From: Micromonospora sp. WMMD882
GTDB lineage: Bacteria; Actinomycetota; Actinomycetes; Mycobacteriales; Micromonosporaceae
Direction of reading: 5' to 3'
Length of the DNA: 64,000 nt
Assembly (NCBI RefSeq): GCF_027497255.1
Contig: NZ_CP114903.1
Location: forward strand, 4,340,001-4,404,000
This document shows positions 32,130-40,755 of this stretch, in pieces. The translations under genes were made by a program, and so were the position numbers. The notes beneath the pieces were generated by a model. That model ran no database searches and was not told the origin of the DNA. It saw only the letters and a program-made list of their open reading frames with translations. Every line of letters starts with the position of its first letter. The stretch's first letter is position 1.

Positions 32130-32195
32130 CTTCGCTTCCTCGCTTCGTAACGTTGAGCAGGTGACGGGCACCGCCCGAAGAACACCCACCGTAGG

Positions 32196-32214
32196 TTGAG
32201 TGGAGTTGACTCAA
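32196..32214. promoter_or_regulatory. HAIR operator (HspR site) upstream of dnaK
   Basis: TTGAGT-GGAGTTG-ACTCAA matches CTTGAGT-N7-ACTCAAG at all positions except the outermost base on each side. Confidence 0.9.
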
Positions 32215-32326
32215 TAGTGCCACGCCCATCGGGATCGTCAAGTCGAGGTTGAGCCGACCCGACGCAAGATGTGGTTCATCGACCCCGCTGTTGTCTTCTC
32301 TTGCCTCGGTCGGGCACGCTTTAGCG

Positions 32327-34246
32327 GTGACGACGCACGGGGACCCGGCCACCGCAGCAGGCGGGCCGGCCGTCGCCGCCCGTACCGGACCAGTCAGCGC
32401 CACGGAGGACCCGCCCGGGACACCCGGCGGCGACCTGCCGCCCGCCCGGACGCCCGGAGCCGCCCCGCCGGCCGCCGCGACGCCCCGGGCCGACCCGCCG
32501 CCCGCCGGAACGCCCGACGGTGATTCCGCTCACGGAACGCCCGGCAGTGGCCTCTCCGGCGCGCTCGCCGGCCTGCGCGCCGCGACCACGACCGCCCGGT
32601 TCCCGCTGGAGCTGCCCTCGGCCGACCCGGCCCGCCGCGACGCCGCCGCCCTCGGCGACCAGCTCGACGACTACCTGCTGCCCCGGTTGGCCCGGCTCGA
32701 CGCGCCCCTGCTGGTGGTCGTCGGCGGCTCCACCGGGGCCGGCAAGTCGACGCTGGTCAACAGCCTGGTCCAGGCGCGGGTCAGCGCCGCCGGGGTGCTC
32801 CGGCCCACCACCCGCTCCCCGGTCCTGGTGTGCAACCCGGCCGACTCGGGCTGGTTCCGGCAGGGCGAGCTGCTGCCCGGCCTGACCCGCACCTCCGAGC
32901 CCAGCGAGGACCCGCGCGCCCTGCAACTGGTCACCGCGCCGGCCCTGCCCGCCGGGCTGGCCTTCCTCGACGCCCCCGACATCGACTCGGTGGTGGACGC
33001 CAACCGGGCGCTCGCCGGCCAGCTCCTCGCCGCCGCCGACCTGTGGCTCTTCGTCACCACCGCCGCCCGGTACGCCGACGCGGTCCCCTGGGAGCTGCTG
33101 CACAACGCGCGGGCCCGGGGCGCGGCCATCGCGCTCGTCCTGGACCGGGTACCCCCCGAGGCCGCCGACGAGGTCGCCGCCCACCTCACCGAGATGCTCG
33201 CCACCCACGACCTCGGCGCGGCCCCGCTGTTCGTCCTGCCGGAGACCCAGGTGGACGGGCAGGGGCTGCTGCCGGCGCGGGTCACCGCCCCGCTGGGCGA
33301 CTGGTTCGCCCGGCTCGCCGCCGACGCTGACGCCCGCGCCGCCGTCGTCCGGCAGACCCTCGACGGTGCGCTGGCCGCGCTCGGCCCGATCACCGAGACG
33401 CTGGCCCGGGCCGCCGACGAGCAGGCCGCCGCCGCCGACGCGCTCGACGAACGGGTCCGCGCCGCGTACCGCACCGCCCGGCGCGCCACCGCCCAGGGGC
33501 TCACCGACGGGCGGCTGCTCCGGGGCGAGGTGCTGGCCCGCTGGCAGGAGTTCGTCGGCACCGGGGAGTTCTTCCGCACCCTGGAGGCCCGGATCGGCCG
33601 GCTCCGCGACCGGCTCGTCGCGGCGGTCACCGGGCGACCCGCGCCCGCCTCCGAGCTGCGCGACGCCATCGAGTCGCAACTGGTCACCCTGCTGCGCGGG
33701 GTGGCCGCCGAAGCCGCCGAGAACGCCTACACGGGGTGGCGGGCGCACCCGGCCGGCGCGGCGCTGCTCACCCCGGAGCTGGCCCACCCCTCCGCCGACC
33801 TGCCCGAACGCGCCGAACGGCTGGTCCGTGACTGGCAGCGCGGGGTGCTGGAGCTGGTCCGCGTCGAGGGCGGCGACAAACGGTTCGTGGCCCGGACGGC
33901 CGCGTACGCGGTGAACGCCACCGGGCTCGCCGTGATGATCGCGGTGTTCGCCTCGACCGCGTTCGTGCCCACCGGCCTGGAGGTCGCCACCGGGGCCGGC
34001 ACCACCGTCGCCGCCCAGGCCGTGCTCCAGGCGATCTTCGGTGACCAGGCGGTACGCAACCTCGCCCGGCAGGCCCGGGAGGACCTCCTCGACCGGGTCG
34101 GCGCCCTCCTCGACGAGGAGGCCGCCCGCTACCTGGACCGGACGGCCGACGCCCGACCCGACCCGGAGACCGCGCCCGCCCTGCGCGCCGCCGCCGCCCG
34201 GGTGGCCGAGGCCCGCGAGCACGACGGCCTGGGCGTGCCCCGGTGA
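32327..34246 (+). CDS. Dynamin-like membrane GTPase, first of a pair
   Basis: With the GTG at 32327 the product has 639 residues: a Pro/Ala-rich lead (1-75), a P-loop GGSTGAGKSTLVN near residue 142, a LAFLDAPDIDS G3 region and LVLDRVPPE in the G4 position, then a long helical region and one or two membrane segments near 535-575 (GLAVMIAVFASTAFVPTG). The layout fits dynamin-like or YfjP-type GTPases that act on membranes. The start is uncertain, since no ribosome-binding site is visible. It overlaps the second GTPase gene by four bases (GTGA), implying a heteromeric pair as in bacterial DynA/DynB systems. It is divergent from dnaK. Confidence 0.78.
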   Translation: MTTHGDPATAAGGPAVAARTGPVSATEDPPGTPGGDLPPARTPGAAPPAAATPRADPPPAGTPDGDSAHGTPGSGLSGALAGLRAATTTARFPLELPSADPARRDAAALGDQLDDYLLPRLARLDAPLLVVVGGSTGAGKSTLVNSLVQARVSAAGVLRPTTRSPVLVCNPADSGWFRQGELLPGLTRTSEPSEDPRALQLVTAPALPAGLAFLDAPDIDSVVDANRALAGQLLAAADLWLFVTTAARYADAVPWELLHNARARGAAIALVLDRVPPEAADEVAAHLTEMLATHDLGAAPLFVLPETQVDGQGLLPARVTAPLGDWFARLAADADARAAVVRQTLDGALAALGPITETLARAADEQAAAADALDERVRAAYRTARRATAQGLTDGRLLRGEVLARWQEFVGTGEFFRTLEARIGRLRDRLVAAVTGRPAPASELRDAIESQLVTLLRGVAAEAAENAYTGWRAHPAGAALLTPELAHPSADLPERAERLVRDWQRGVLELVRVEGGDKRFVARTAAYAVNATGLAVMIAVFASTAFVPTGLEVATGAGTTVAAQAVLQAIFGDQAVRNLARQAREDLLDRVGALLDEEAARYLDRTADARPDPETAPALRAAAARVAEAREHDGLGVPR

Positions 34247-35964
34247 CCGGGATCGTCGGCCGGCTGCGCGAGGCGCTCCGGCCCGGGCCGCCCCGGGTCG
34301 ACCCGGACGACCTGATCGCCCGCCTCGACGCGGTACGCGAATTCCTCACCGTGGTCGACGGCCACCTGCCCGACGACCGGCTCGTCCCGGCGCACACCCT
34401 GGTCGAGCGGGCCGGCGCCCGGCTGGCCCTCTCCCGGGACCACACCCTCGTCGCCCTGGCCGGGGCCACCGGCAGCGGCAAGTCCAGCCTGTTCAACGCG
34501 CTCGCCCGGCTGGACCTCTCCCCGGTCGGCGTGCGCCGGCCGACCACCGGCATGGCGCACGCCTGCGTCTGGGGGCCGCTGGACGCCGCGAACCGGTTGC
34601 TCGACTGGGTCGGGGTGCTGCCCCGGCACCGGTTCATCCGGGAGAGCGCGCTGGACGGCGACGACGAGTCCGCCCTGCACGGGCTGGTCCTGCTCGACCT
34701 GCCCGACTTCGACTCGGTGCAGCGCGCCCACCGGCTGGAGGTGGACCGGCTGCTCGGCCTGGTCGACCTGGTCATCTGGGTCGTCGACCCGCAGAAGTAC
34801 GCCGACCGGCTGGTGCACACCGGGTACCTGCGCGAGTTCCACCGGCACCGGGACGTCACCCTGGTCGTGCTGAACCAGGCCGACCGGCTGCCCCCGGCCG
34901 AACTGCCCCGGGTCCTCGCCGACCTGCGGCGGCTGCTCGACGCGGACGGCCTGACCGGGGTGCCCCTGCTGGCCACCACCGCCGTCGCTCCCGACGGCAG
35001 CGCCGCGCTGCGGGCCGCCCTGGAGGAGACCGTCGCCGAACGGCAGGCCGCCCTGCGCCGGCTGGTCGGCGACGTCGACACCGTCGTCGAGGGCCTCGGC
35101 GACCTGGTCGACCCGGCCGGCACGCCCGCCGGGCCGGACGGACGCGCCAGCCGTACGCTCACCGCCGCCCTGGCCGGGGTGGCCGGGGTCCCGGCGGTGA
35201 CGGTGGCCGTCGGGGACGCCTACCGGCACCGGGCCGCGGGCGCCACCGGCTGGCCGCTGCTGCGGGGCTGGCGGAAGCTGCGCCCCGACCCGCTGCGCCG
35301 GCTGCGCCTGCCCGGGCCGGACGGGCTGCGCCTGCCCGGCCCGGAAGCCGACGCCGACGCCGACGAGCCGGCGGTACGCCCGGTCGGGGCGACCTCCGTA
35401 CCCGATCCGACCGCCGCGCAGCGCTCGGCGCTGGGGCTGGCCGTACGGGCGGTGGCCGAGCAGGCCGGCGGCGACCTGCCGGCCCCCTGGCCCGCCGCCG
35501 TGACCAGCGCGGCCCGGTCCCGCCTCGGCGACGTGCCCGACGCCCTGGACCGGGCGGTCGCCGGCGCCGACCTCGGCGTGCCGCGCCGCCCGCTGTGGTG
35601 GCGGCTCGTCGGCGGCCTCCAGTGGCTGGTCACCCTCACCGCCGCCGTCGGCCTGGCCTGGCTGCTCCTCGGGTACGCGCTGCGCGCCCTCGGCCTGCCC
35701 GAGCTGGACCACCCGATGGTCGGCGAGGTGCCGCTGCCGACCCTGCTGCTGCTCGGTGGCGTGCTCGCCGGCCTGCTGCTGGCGGCGGTGACCCGGCCGG
35801 TGGTGCGCTGGGCGGCCGGGCGGGCCCGCGCCCGGGCCCACCGGCAGCTCACCGCGGCCGTGGCCGACGTCGGCGACGAGTACGTGCTCGCCCCCGTCCG
35901 GGAGGTGCTGACCGCCTACACCGGGGCCCGGGACGCGCTGCGGGCCGCCGCCGGAAAGATGTGA
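34243..35964 (+). CDS. YfjP-type membrane GTPase, second of a pair
   Basis: The 573-residue product has G1 AGATGSGKSSLFN (about residues 74-86), G3 LLDLPDFDSV, G4 VVLNQADRL, and two membrane helices near 455-480 and 495-520. It is similar in plan to the preceding gene product, with a canonical NQAD G4 motif that the first lacks. The overlap by GTGA means translational coupling. Together they probably form a membrane-remodelling or envelope-stress GTPase complex; this is inference. A short C-terminal helical domain follows the membrane pair. Confidence 0.8.
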   Translation: MTGIVGRLREALRPGPPRVDPDDLIARLDAVREFLTVVDGHLPDDRLVPAHTLVERAGARLALSRDHTLVALAGATGSGKSSLFNALARLDLSPVGVRRPTTGMAHACVWGPLDAANRLLDWVGVLPRHRFIRESALDGDDESALHGLVLLDLPDFDSVQRAHRLEVDRLLGLVDLVIWVVDPQKYADRLVHTGYLREFHRHRDVTLVVLNQADRLPPAELPRVLADLRRLLDADGLTGVPLLATTAVAPDGSAALRAALEETVAERQAALRRLVGDVDTVVEGLGDLVDPAGTPAGPDGRASRTLTAALAGVAGVPAVTVAVGDAYRHRAAGATGWPLLRGWRKLRPDPLRRLRLPGPDGLRLPGPEADADADEPAVRPVGATSVPDPTAAQRSALGLAVRAVAEQAGGDLPAPWPAAVTSAARSRLGDVPDALDRAVAGADLGVPRRPLWWRLVGGLQWLVTLTAAVGLAWLLLGYALRALGLPELDHPMVGEVPLPTLLLLGGVLAGLLLAAVTRPVVRWAAGRARARAHRQLTAAVADVGDEYVLAPVREVLTAYTGARDALRAAAGKM

Positions 35965-36019
35965 CCGGGTCCGGGAAAGATGTGCTTCCGCGCCTCCTGT
36001 TCCGGCGCGCACGGCAGCG

Positions 36020-36025
36020 TAGGGT
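36020..36025 (+). promoter_or_regulatory. Candidate -10 hexamer for the 36032 gene
   Basis: TAGGGT, then six bases, then the ATG at 36032. No ribosome-binding site is visible. Confidence 0.4.
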
Positions 36026-36031
36026 CGATCC

Positions 36032-37243
36032 ATGGCCACGACTCACACCCCCTACGACGCGGTTCTGCACGCGGCCCGCGACGTGAGCCGGCTCGACTGT
36101 GCCCTCGACGCCGAGATGCTCGGCACGGCGCTGCTCGGCAGCGTCTACGCGGTCGCCGAGTGCGACCGCAGCGCGGCCGTCCGTGAGTTCGTCAGCGGCT
36201 TCCTCGCCGCCACGTCGCGCCGTCGGACGGCCTCCGCCACCACCATCCGCCAGGTCTTCGCCCGGCTCGTGCCGGACGCCGAGGGCACCGAACGGGTCCG
36301 CCCCGGCGCGCAGGCGCCCGCCTGGCACGCGCAGCTCGGCCGGGTCCACCTCACCGGCTGCTGGGCGTACGGCGACGTGTACGGCGACCAGACCTCCTAC
36401 CTGGCCACCTTCGCCTACGACGAGGCGGACGGCGGCCCGGAGCACGCGGTGGTCGCCCTGGTCGACCACAACATCGGCATCACCAAGGACATCTTCGTCG
36501 GTGGCCCGGCCGCCGGCGTCCTCGACCAGGTCCGGCAGATGTGCGACGGCGACGAGCTGACCTGGTTCCGCCCCGAGGACCCGGCCCGGCTGCACGGCGA
36601 GGTGGCCCGCCACCTGGCGGTCACCGACGACCTGGGCACCCTGCCGGGCGAGGGGTCGCTGGCCACCGACCGGACCCTCGCCGGGGCCCGGCTGGCCCTG
36701 CTGCCCGGGCCCGCGCCCGCGCCGCCGGAGCGCGCGCCGCTCACCCCCGCGGAGCGTACGGAGCTGGTCCGGCACTTCCTCGCCGCGCCGGAGGCCGCCC
36801 GGTACGGTCTCGACACCGTGGACGGCCCCGAGCTGGCGTCCCTGCACTTCTGCCTGAGCCTGCTGCTGGACCACGCGGCGAGCTTCCCGAGCGCCGACCC
36901 GATGCGGTGGAGCCCCACCGTGGCCGAGCTGTTCCTGCTGGACTGGGTGCACCGGCGGGCCGTGCTCGACATGGACGACGCGGCGCTGCTGCCCCGGGTG
37001 CTGCGGAGCTGGGTCGGGTACGCCCTGCGCCGGCGGGGCCTGCCCGAGACGGCGATCACCCAGACGGACACCGCCGTCGAGGAGATGGTGCCGGAGTTCG
37101 CCCGCCTCTACAGCACCGGTGAGCGGCGCAGCCCGGCCACGGCGGCGGTCGCCCAGTTGATGGCCGACGGCGTCGACCCGGACGACCCGGCAGCCCTGCA
37201 CGCCTGGATCGAAGCCAACCGCCACCACCTCACCGACGACTGA
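36032..37243 (+). CDS. Conserved hypothetical protein (403 aa)
   Basis: The product is soluble with no membrane segment or signal peptide. Notable stretches are HLTGCWAYGDVYGDQTSYLATFAYDE broken by charged residues, VVALVDHNIGITKDIFVGGP (about residues 142-161), and a helical C-terminal half with MRWSPTVAELFLLDW and SWVGYALRRRGL. I do not recognise a family. It follows the two GTPase genes by 67 bases but appears to have its own leaderless promoter. A terminator starts seven bases past its stop. Confidence 0.72.
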   Translation: MATTHTPYDAVLHAARDVSRLDCALDAEMLGTALLGSVYAVAECDRSAAVREFVSGFLAATSRRRTASATTIRQVFARLVPDAEGTERVRPGAQAPAWHAQLGRVHLTGCWAYGDVYGDQTSYLATFAYDEADGGPEHAVVALVDHNIGITKDIFVGGPAAGVLDQVRQMCDGDELTWFRPEDPARLHGEVARHLAVTDDLGTLPGEGSLATDRTLAGARLALLPGPAPAPPERAPLTPAERTELVRHFLAAPEAARYGLDTVDGPELASLHFCLSLLLDHAASFPSADPMRWSPTVAELFLLDWVHRRAVLDMDDAALLPRVLRSWVGYALRRRGLPETAITQTDTAVEEMVPEFARLYSTGERRSPATAAVAQLMADGVDPDDPAALHAWIEANRHHLTDD

Positions 37244-37250
37244 CCGCCCC

Positions 37251-37283
37251 GCGCCCCGCGCTCCCCGCGGGGGCGCGGGGCGC
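37251..37283 (+). terminator. Hairpin terminator
   Basis: GCGCCCCGCGC pairs perfectly with GCGCGGGGCGC around 11 bases, which themselves can fold (CCCCGCGGGG). Confidence 0.78.
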
Positions 37284-37354
37284 ACGCCCTTTTCCAGGAT
37301 GTGGCGGTGTCGTTGACCCGGGATGCCCCCACATCAGGGAGACCGAGTCGATCA

Positions 37355-38134
37355 TCAAGCGCGCCATGGCGGTGTCGACGCGGAACACGCCCAGGTCAGG
37401 GAAGGTGTGTCGATCAGGGGCCCGGCCGAGGCGCTGCCGCCGACCGGGGCGGCCGGGACGCGTTTCGGCCAGGGCGGTCGGGGTGACGGCGGCGGCGGGT
37501 TCGTCGGCGGCGGGTTCGTCGGCGCCGGCCCCGGTGGGCGGTTCGGCTGGTCGGCCGTACTGGTCGGCTCGACCGTGGGCGCCGGATGCGGGGCGGGCAG
37601 GGTCGGTCGCGGGGTGGGGTGCGGCGCGGGGGTGGTCGGTCGCGGGGTGGGGGTGGTCGGCCGGGGCGCGGGGGACGGCACGGGCCGGGCCGGACGGGCC
37701 GGCGCCGGCCGGGACCCCGTCGGGGGCCGGGACCAGCCTGGCGGCAGGCCGTCCGCGTCGAGGCCCGAGGTGGGCCCGGCGGCGGGCCGGGTGGGCGTGG
37801 CCGACGGGCCGACCGTGCTGGACGGGCGTGGGCTGCCCGACGCCGTCGACCGGGGCGACGTGATCACCACCGGCCCCCGGGAGGGCGTCGGAATGAACGG
37901 GGTGTTGGTGCCCGGCGGGGCGGTACCGCCGACGGTGGCCGAGCCGGTGCTGATCGCCGCGATGATCGGCATCGATGCGGTGCCGGCGAGCAGCGCGACG
38001 GTGAACAGGTAGCCCCGGGGCGGACCGGACGCCCCCGTCGCCCGGTGCGCCCCGACGATCCGCCGGTAGCCGCCCACGCCGGAGGCGCGGTGCCGGCCCA
38101 GCAACGGCGGACCGGGGCCATCACTTTCGGACAC
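37355..38134 (-). CDS. Membrane-anchored proline-rich protein
   Basis: The 259-residue product has a basic lead, one membrane segment near residues 42-62 (YLFTVALLAGTASMPIIAAI) and then a Pro/Thr-rich extracytoplasmic stalk with PTTPTPRPTTPAPHP-type repeats. The GTG at 38134 has GAGGAG eight bases upstream. A competing plus-strand frame (37323-38012) is rejected because it lacks a site and a hydrophobic segment pattern. The stalk resembles wall-spanning linkers; no catalytic domain is present, so a structural or adhesive role is possible. Confidence 0.62.
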   Translation of the reverse strand: MSESDGPGPPLLGRHRASGVGGYRRIVGAHRATGASGPPRGYLFTVALLAGTASMPIIAAISTGSATVGGTAPPGTNTPFIPTPSRGPVVITSPRSTASGSPRPSSTVGPSATPTRPAAGPTSGLDADGLPPGWSRPPTGSRPAPARPARPVPSPAPRPTTPTPRPTTPAPHPTPRPTLPAPHPAPTVEPTSTADQPNRPPGPAPTNPPPTNPPPPSPRPPWPKRVPAAPVGGSASAGPLIDTPSLTWACSASTPPWRA

Positions 38135-38578
38135 CCTACGAACTCCTCACTCGCGCCCCACCCCAGCCTGGACCAGTCACGCTGGGTCCGCCAACCCTGC
38201 ACAGCGTGTCGACACGCGTTTTGCCTGCGACGACGCGGCCGGAGCCCACCGAACCGGAGACCGAAGCCCGAATAGCCGGAAATCCGACAGCCGTTCGCTG
38301 ATCGGGCCGGGCATGGTGTGGGCGCGCTCACCTCCTCTGGGAGGATGGACACACGACGGCGGCGCTGCCGTGTCTCTCGCGTACCCCGCGACAGGCGCGA
38401 CGCACCGTCGACGCTCCCGAACCGGGTTCGGCCAGAATCCGGCTCACGCCGTACGGCACCCCCCACAAGGGGCCCAGGTGCGGCTGCCAGGAGACCTCCC
38501 GGCACCTGCCGGGCGGGCGCACGAGTTGCGCGGCCGGGCAATCCCCGGTGCCGACGCAGACATGACAGGGAGAGACGG
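38135..38578. other. Intergenic region between divergent genes, with palindrome
   Basis: It separates the minus-strand Pro-rich gene from the plus-strand pdhA. It should hold both promoters, though no clear -35/-10 pair is visible. The main structure is the 14-bp perfect palindrome at 38204-38217. The frame of pdhA is open through most of it, but the family start is 38579. Confidence 0.5.
38204..38217. promoter_or_regulatory. Perfect 14-bp palindrome, candidate operator
   Basis: GCGTGTCGACACGC is a perfect palindrome in the divergent region upstream of the 2-oxoacid dehydrogenase genes, followed by the A/T-containing GTTTTGCC. No regulator is nearby. Confidence 0.4.
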
Positions 38579-39766
38579 ATGGCTAAGGGCGACCCCGGGG
38601 TCACCACCACCCGCGGCAGACGTGCCGCACCCAGGTCGAAGCGGACCGGGACGAAGGGTGCCGGTGACCCGGAGCTGGTGCAACTGCTCACTCCGGAGGG
38701 CGAGCGGATCGAGAGCGTCACCGGAGCGGACGGTGTCGAGTACCGCGTCGACCTCACCGACGACGAGTACCGGAACCTCTACCGGGACCTGGTCCTGGTG
38801 CGGAAGCTGGACGCCGAGGCGACCGCCCTGCAACGGCAGGGCGAGCTGGGTCTCTGGGCGAGCCTGCTCGGCCAGGAGGCGGCGCAGGTCGGCTCGGGTC
38901 GGGCGCTGCGCCCGCAGGACATGGCCTTCCCCACCTACCGGGAGCACGGGGTCCTCTACTGCCGGGGCATCGACCCGATCATGCCGCTCGGTCTCTTCCG
39001 TGGCGTCGACCAGGGCGGCTGGGACCCGAACGAGTTCAAGTTCAACATGTACACGATCGTGATCGGGGCGCAGACCCTGCACGCGACCGGGTACGCCATG
39101 GGCGTCGCGATGGACGGCAGGACCGGCGGCGACGACGGCGAGGCGGTGATCGCCTACTTCGGCGACGGCGCGACCAGCCAGGGTGACGTCAACGAGGCCT
39201 TCGTCTGGTCGAGCGTGTTCAACACGCCGCTGGTGTTCTTCTGCCAGAACAACCAGTACGCGATCTCCGAGCCGCTGGAGCGGCAGACCCGCGTGCCGCT
39301 CTACCGCCGGGCCGCCGGCTTCGGCTTCCCGGGCGTACGGGTGGACGGCAACGACGTGCTCGCCACGTACGCGGTGACCCGGCACGCGCTGGACAACGCC
39401 CGCAACGGGCAGGGCCCGAGCCTGATCGAGGCGTACACCTACCGGATGGGGGCGCACACCACCTCGGACGACCCGACCCGGTACCGGATCGCCAGCGAGG
39501 TCGAGGCCTGGCAGGCCAAGGACCCGATCGCCCGGATGAAGGCGTTCCTGGAGCGGCAGCAGATCGCCGACGCCGACTTCTTCACGGCCGTGGACGAGCA
39601 GGCGAAAACCGAGGCGGTGCACCTGCGGGAGCGGGTGCTGGCGATGCCGGACCCGCAGCCGGTGACCATGTTCGACCACGTCTATCCGACCGGGTCGCCC
39701 GAGCTCGACGAGCAGCGGGCGCAGTTCACCACGTACCACGCGTCGTTCGAGGGGAGTGGGCACTGA
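38579..39766 (+). CDS. pdhA: 2-oxoacid (pyruvate or branched-chain) dehydrogenase E1 alpha
   Basis: The 395-residue thiamine-diphosphate enzyme subunit has the E1-alpha signatures FPTYREHGVLY, YFGDGATSQGDVNEAF (ThDP/Mg binding, about residues 190-205), FFCQNNQYAISEPLERQ and YRMGAHTTSDDPTRYR (phosphorylation-loop region). It decarboxylates a 2-oxoacid and acylates E2. The ATG at 38579 has AGGGAGA upstream and follows a lead of basic residues. The sequence is closer in feel to actinobacterial BkdA/PdhA, so branched-chain substrates are as likely as pyruvate. The next gene overlaps by one base (TGATG). Confidence 0.92.
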   Translation: MAKGDPGVTTTRGRRAAPRSKRTGTKGAGDPELVQLLTPEGERIESVTGADGVEYRVDLTDDEYRNLYRDLVLVRKLDAEATALQRQGELGLWASLLGQEAAQVGSGRALRPQDMAFPTYREHGVLYCRGIDPIMPLGLFRGVDQGGWDPNEFKFNMYTIVIGAQTLHATGYAMGVAMDGRTGGDDGEAVIAYFGDGATSQGDVNEAFVWSSVFNTPLVFFCQNNQYAISEPLERQTRVPLYRRAAGFGFPGVRVDGNDVLATYAVTRHALDNARNGQGPSLIEAYTYRMGAHTTSDDPTRYRIASEVEAWQAKDPIARMKAFLERQQIADADFFTAVDEQAKTEAVHLRERVLAMPDPQPVTMFDHVYPTGSPELDEQRAQFTTYHASFEGSGH

Positions 39767-40755
39767 TGGCCACGGAGACGCTCACCCTCGGCAAGGCCCT
39801 CAACGCCGGCCTGCGCCGGGCCCTGGAGCAGGACCCGAAGGTCGTCGTCATGGGCGAGGACGTCGGCAAGCTCGGCGGGGTGTTCCGGATCACCGACGGG
39901 TTGCAGAAGGACTTCGGCGACCAGCGGGTGATCGACACACCGCTGGCCGAGTCCGGCATCATCGGCACCGCGGTCGGCCTGGCCATCCGCGGCTACCGGC
40001 CGGTCTGCGAGATCCAGTTCGACGGTTTCGTCTACCCCGCGTACGACCAGATCGTGTCGCAGGTGGCGAAGATGCACTACCGCTCGGGCGGCAAGCTGAG
40101 CATCCCGATGGTCATCCGGATCCCGTACGGCGGCGGGATCGGCGCGGTGGAGCACCACTCGGAGTCGCCGGAGGCGTACTTCGCGCACACCGCCGGGCTG
40201 AAGGTGGTCTCCTGCTCCGGCCCGCAGGACGCGTACACGATGATCCAGCAGGCCATCGCCTCGAACGACCCGGTCGTCTTCCTCGAGCCGAAGCGGCGTT
40301 ACTGGGAGAAGGGGCCGGTGGCGGTGGACGCGCCGCTGGACTCGGCGTACCCGCTGCACGCGGCCCGGGTGGCGCGGCCCGGCACGGACGCCACCGTGCT
40401 GGCGTACGGGCCGATGGTGCGGACCTGCCTGGAGGCGGCGACCGCCGCCGCCGAGGACGGCCGGGAGCTGGAGGTCATCGACCTGCGCACGCTCTCCCCG
40501 CTCGACCTCGCCCCGGTGTACGAGTCGGTGCGGCGCACCGGCCGGTGCGTGGTGGTGCACGAGGCCCCGGGCAACCTGGGTCTGGGCGCCGAGGTCGCGG
40601 CCCGGGTCACCGAGGAGTGCTTCTACTCCCTGGAGGCCCCGGTGCTGCGGGTCACCGGTTACGACATCCCCTACCCGGCGGCCCGGGTGGAGGAGGAGTA
40701 CCTGCCCGACCTGGACCGGGTGCTCGACGCCGTCGACCGCGCGTTCGGCTGGTGA
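39766..40755 (+). CDS. 2-oxoacid dehydrogenase E1 beta
   Basis: The 329-residue subunit pairs with E1-alpha to form the alpha2-beta2 decarboxylase. It shows VVVMGEDVGKLGGVFRIT, TPLAESGIIGTAVGLA, the catalytic-interface GGGIGAVEHHSESPEAYF, and a C-terminal VDLRTLSPLD-like ELEVIDLRTLSPLD followed by GRCVVVHEAP. All are in the transketolase C-terminal layout. The start overlaps the E1-alpha stop and its stop overlaps the E2 GTG, so the three genes are translationally coupled. Confidence 0.94.
   Translation: MATETLTLGKALNAGLRRALEQDPKVVVMGEDVGKLGGVFRITDGLQKDFGDQRVIDTPLAESGIIGTAVGLAIRGYRPVCEIQFDGFVYPAYDQIVSQVAKMHYRSGGKLSIPMVIRIPYGGGIGAVEHHSESPEAYFAHTAGLKVVSCSGPQDAYTMIQQAIASNDPVVFLEPKRRYWEKGPVAVDAPLDSAYPLHAARVARPGTDATVLAYGPMVRTCLEAATAAAEDGRELEVIDLRTLSPLDLAPVYESVRRTGRCVVVHEAPGNLGLGAEVAARVTEECFYSLEAPVLRVTGYDIPYPAARVEEEYLPDLDRVLDAVDRAFGW

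Noticed and set aside
37323..38012. 229-codon plus-strand frame opposite the proline-rich protein
   Set aside because: No ribosome-binding site; the minus frame has GAGGAG, a membrane helix and a coherent Pro/Thr stalk.
39756..40751. Upstream extension of the E2 frame through E1-beta
   Set aside because: It is an out-of-frame reading of E1-beta; the lipoyl domain starts after 40752.
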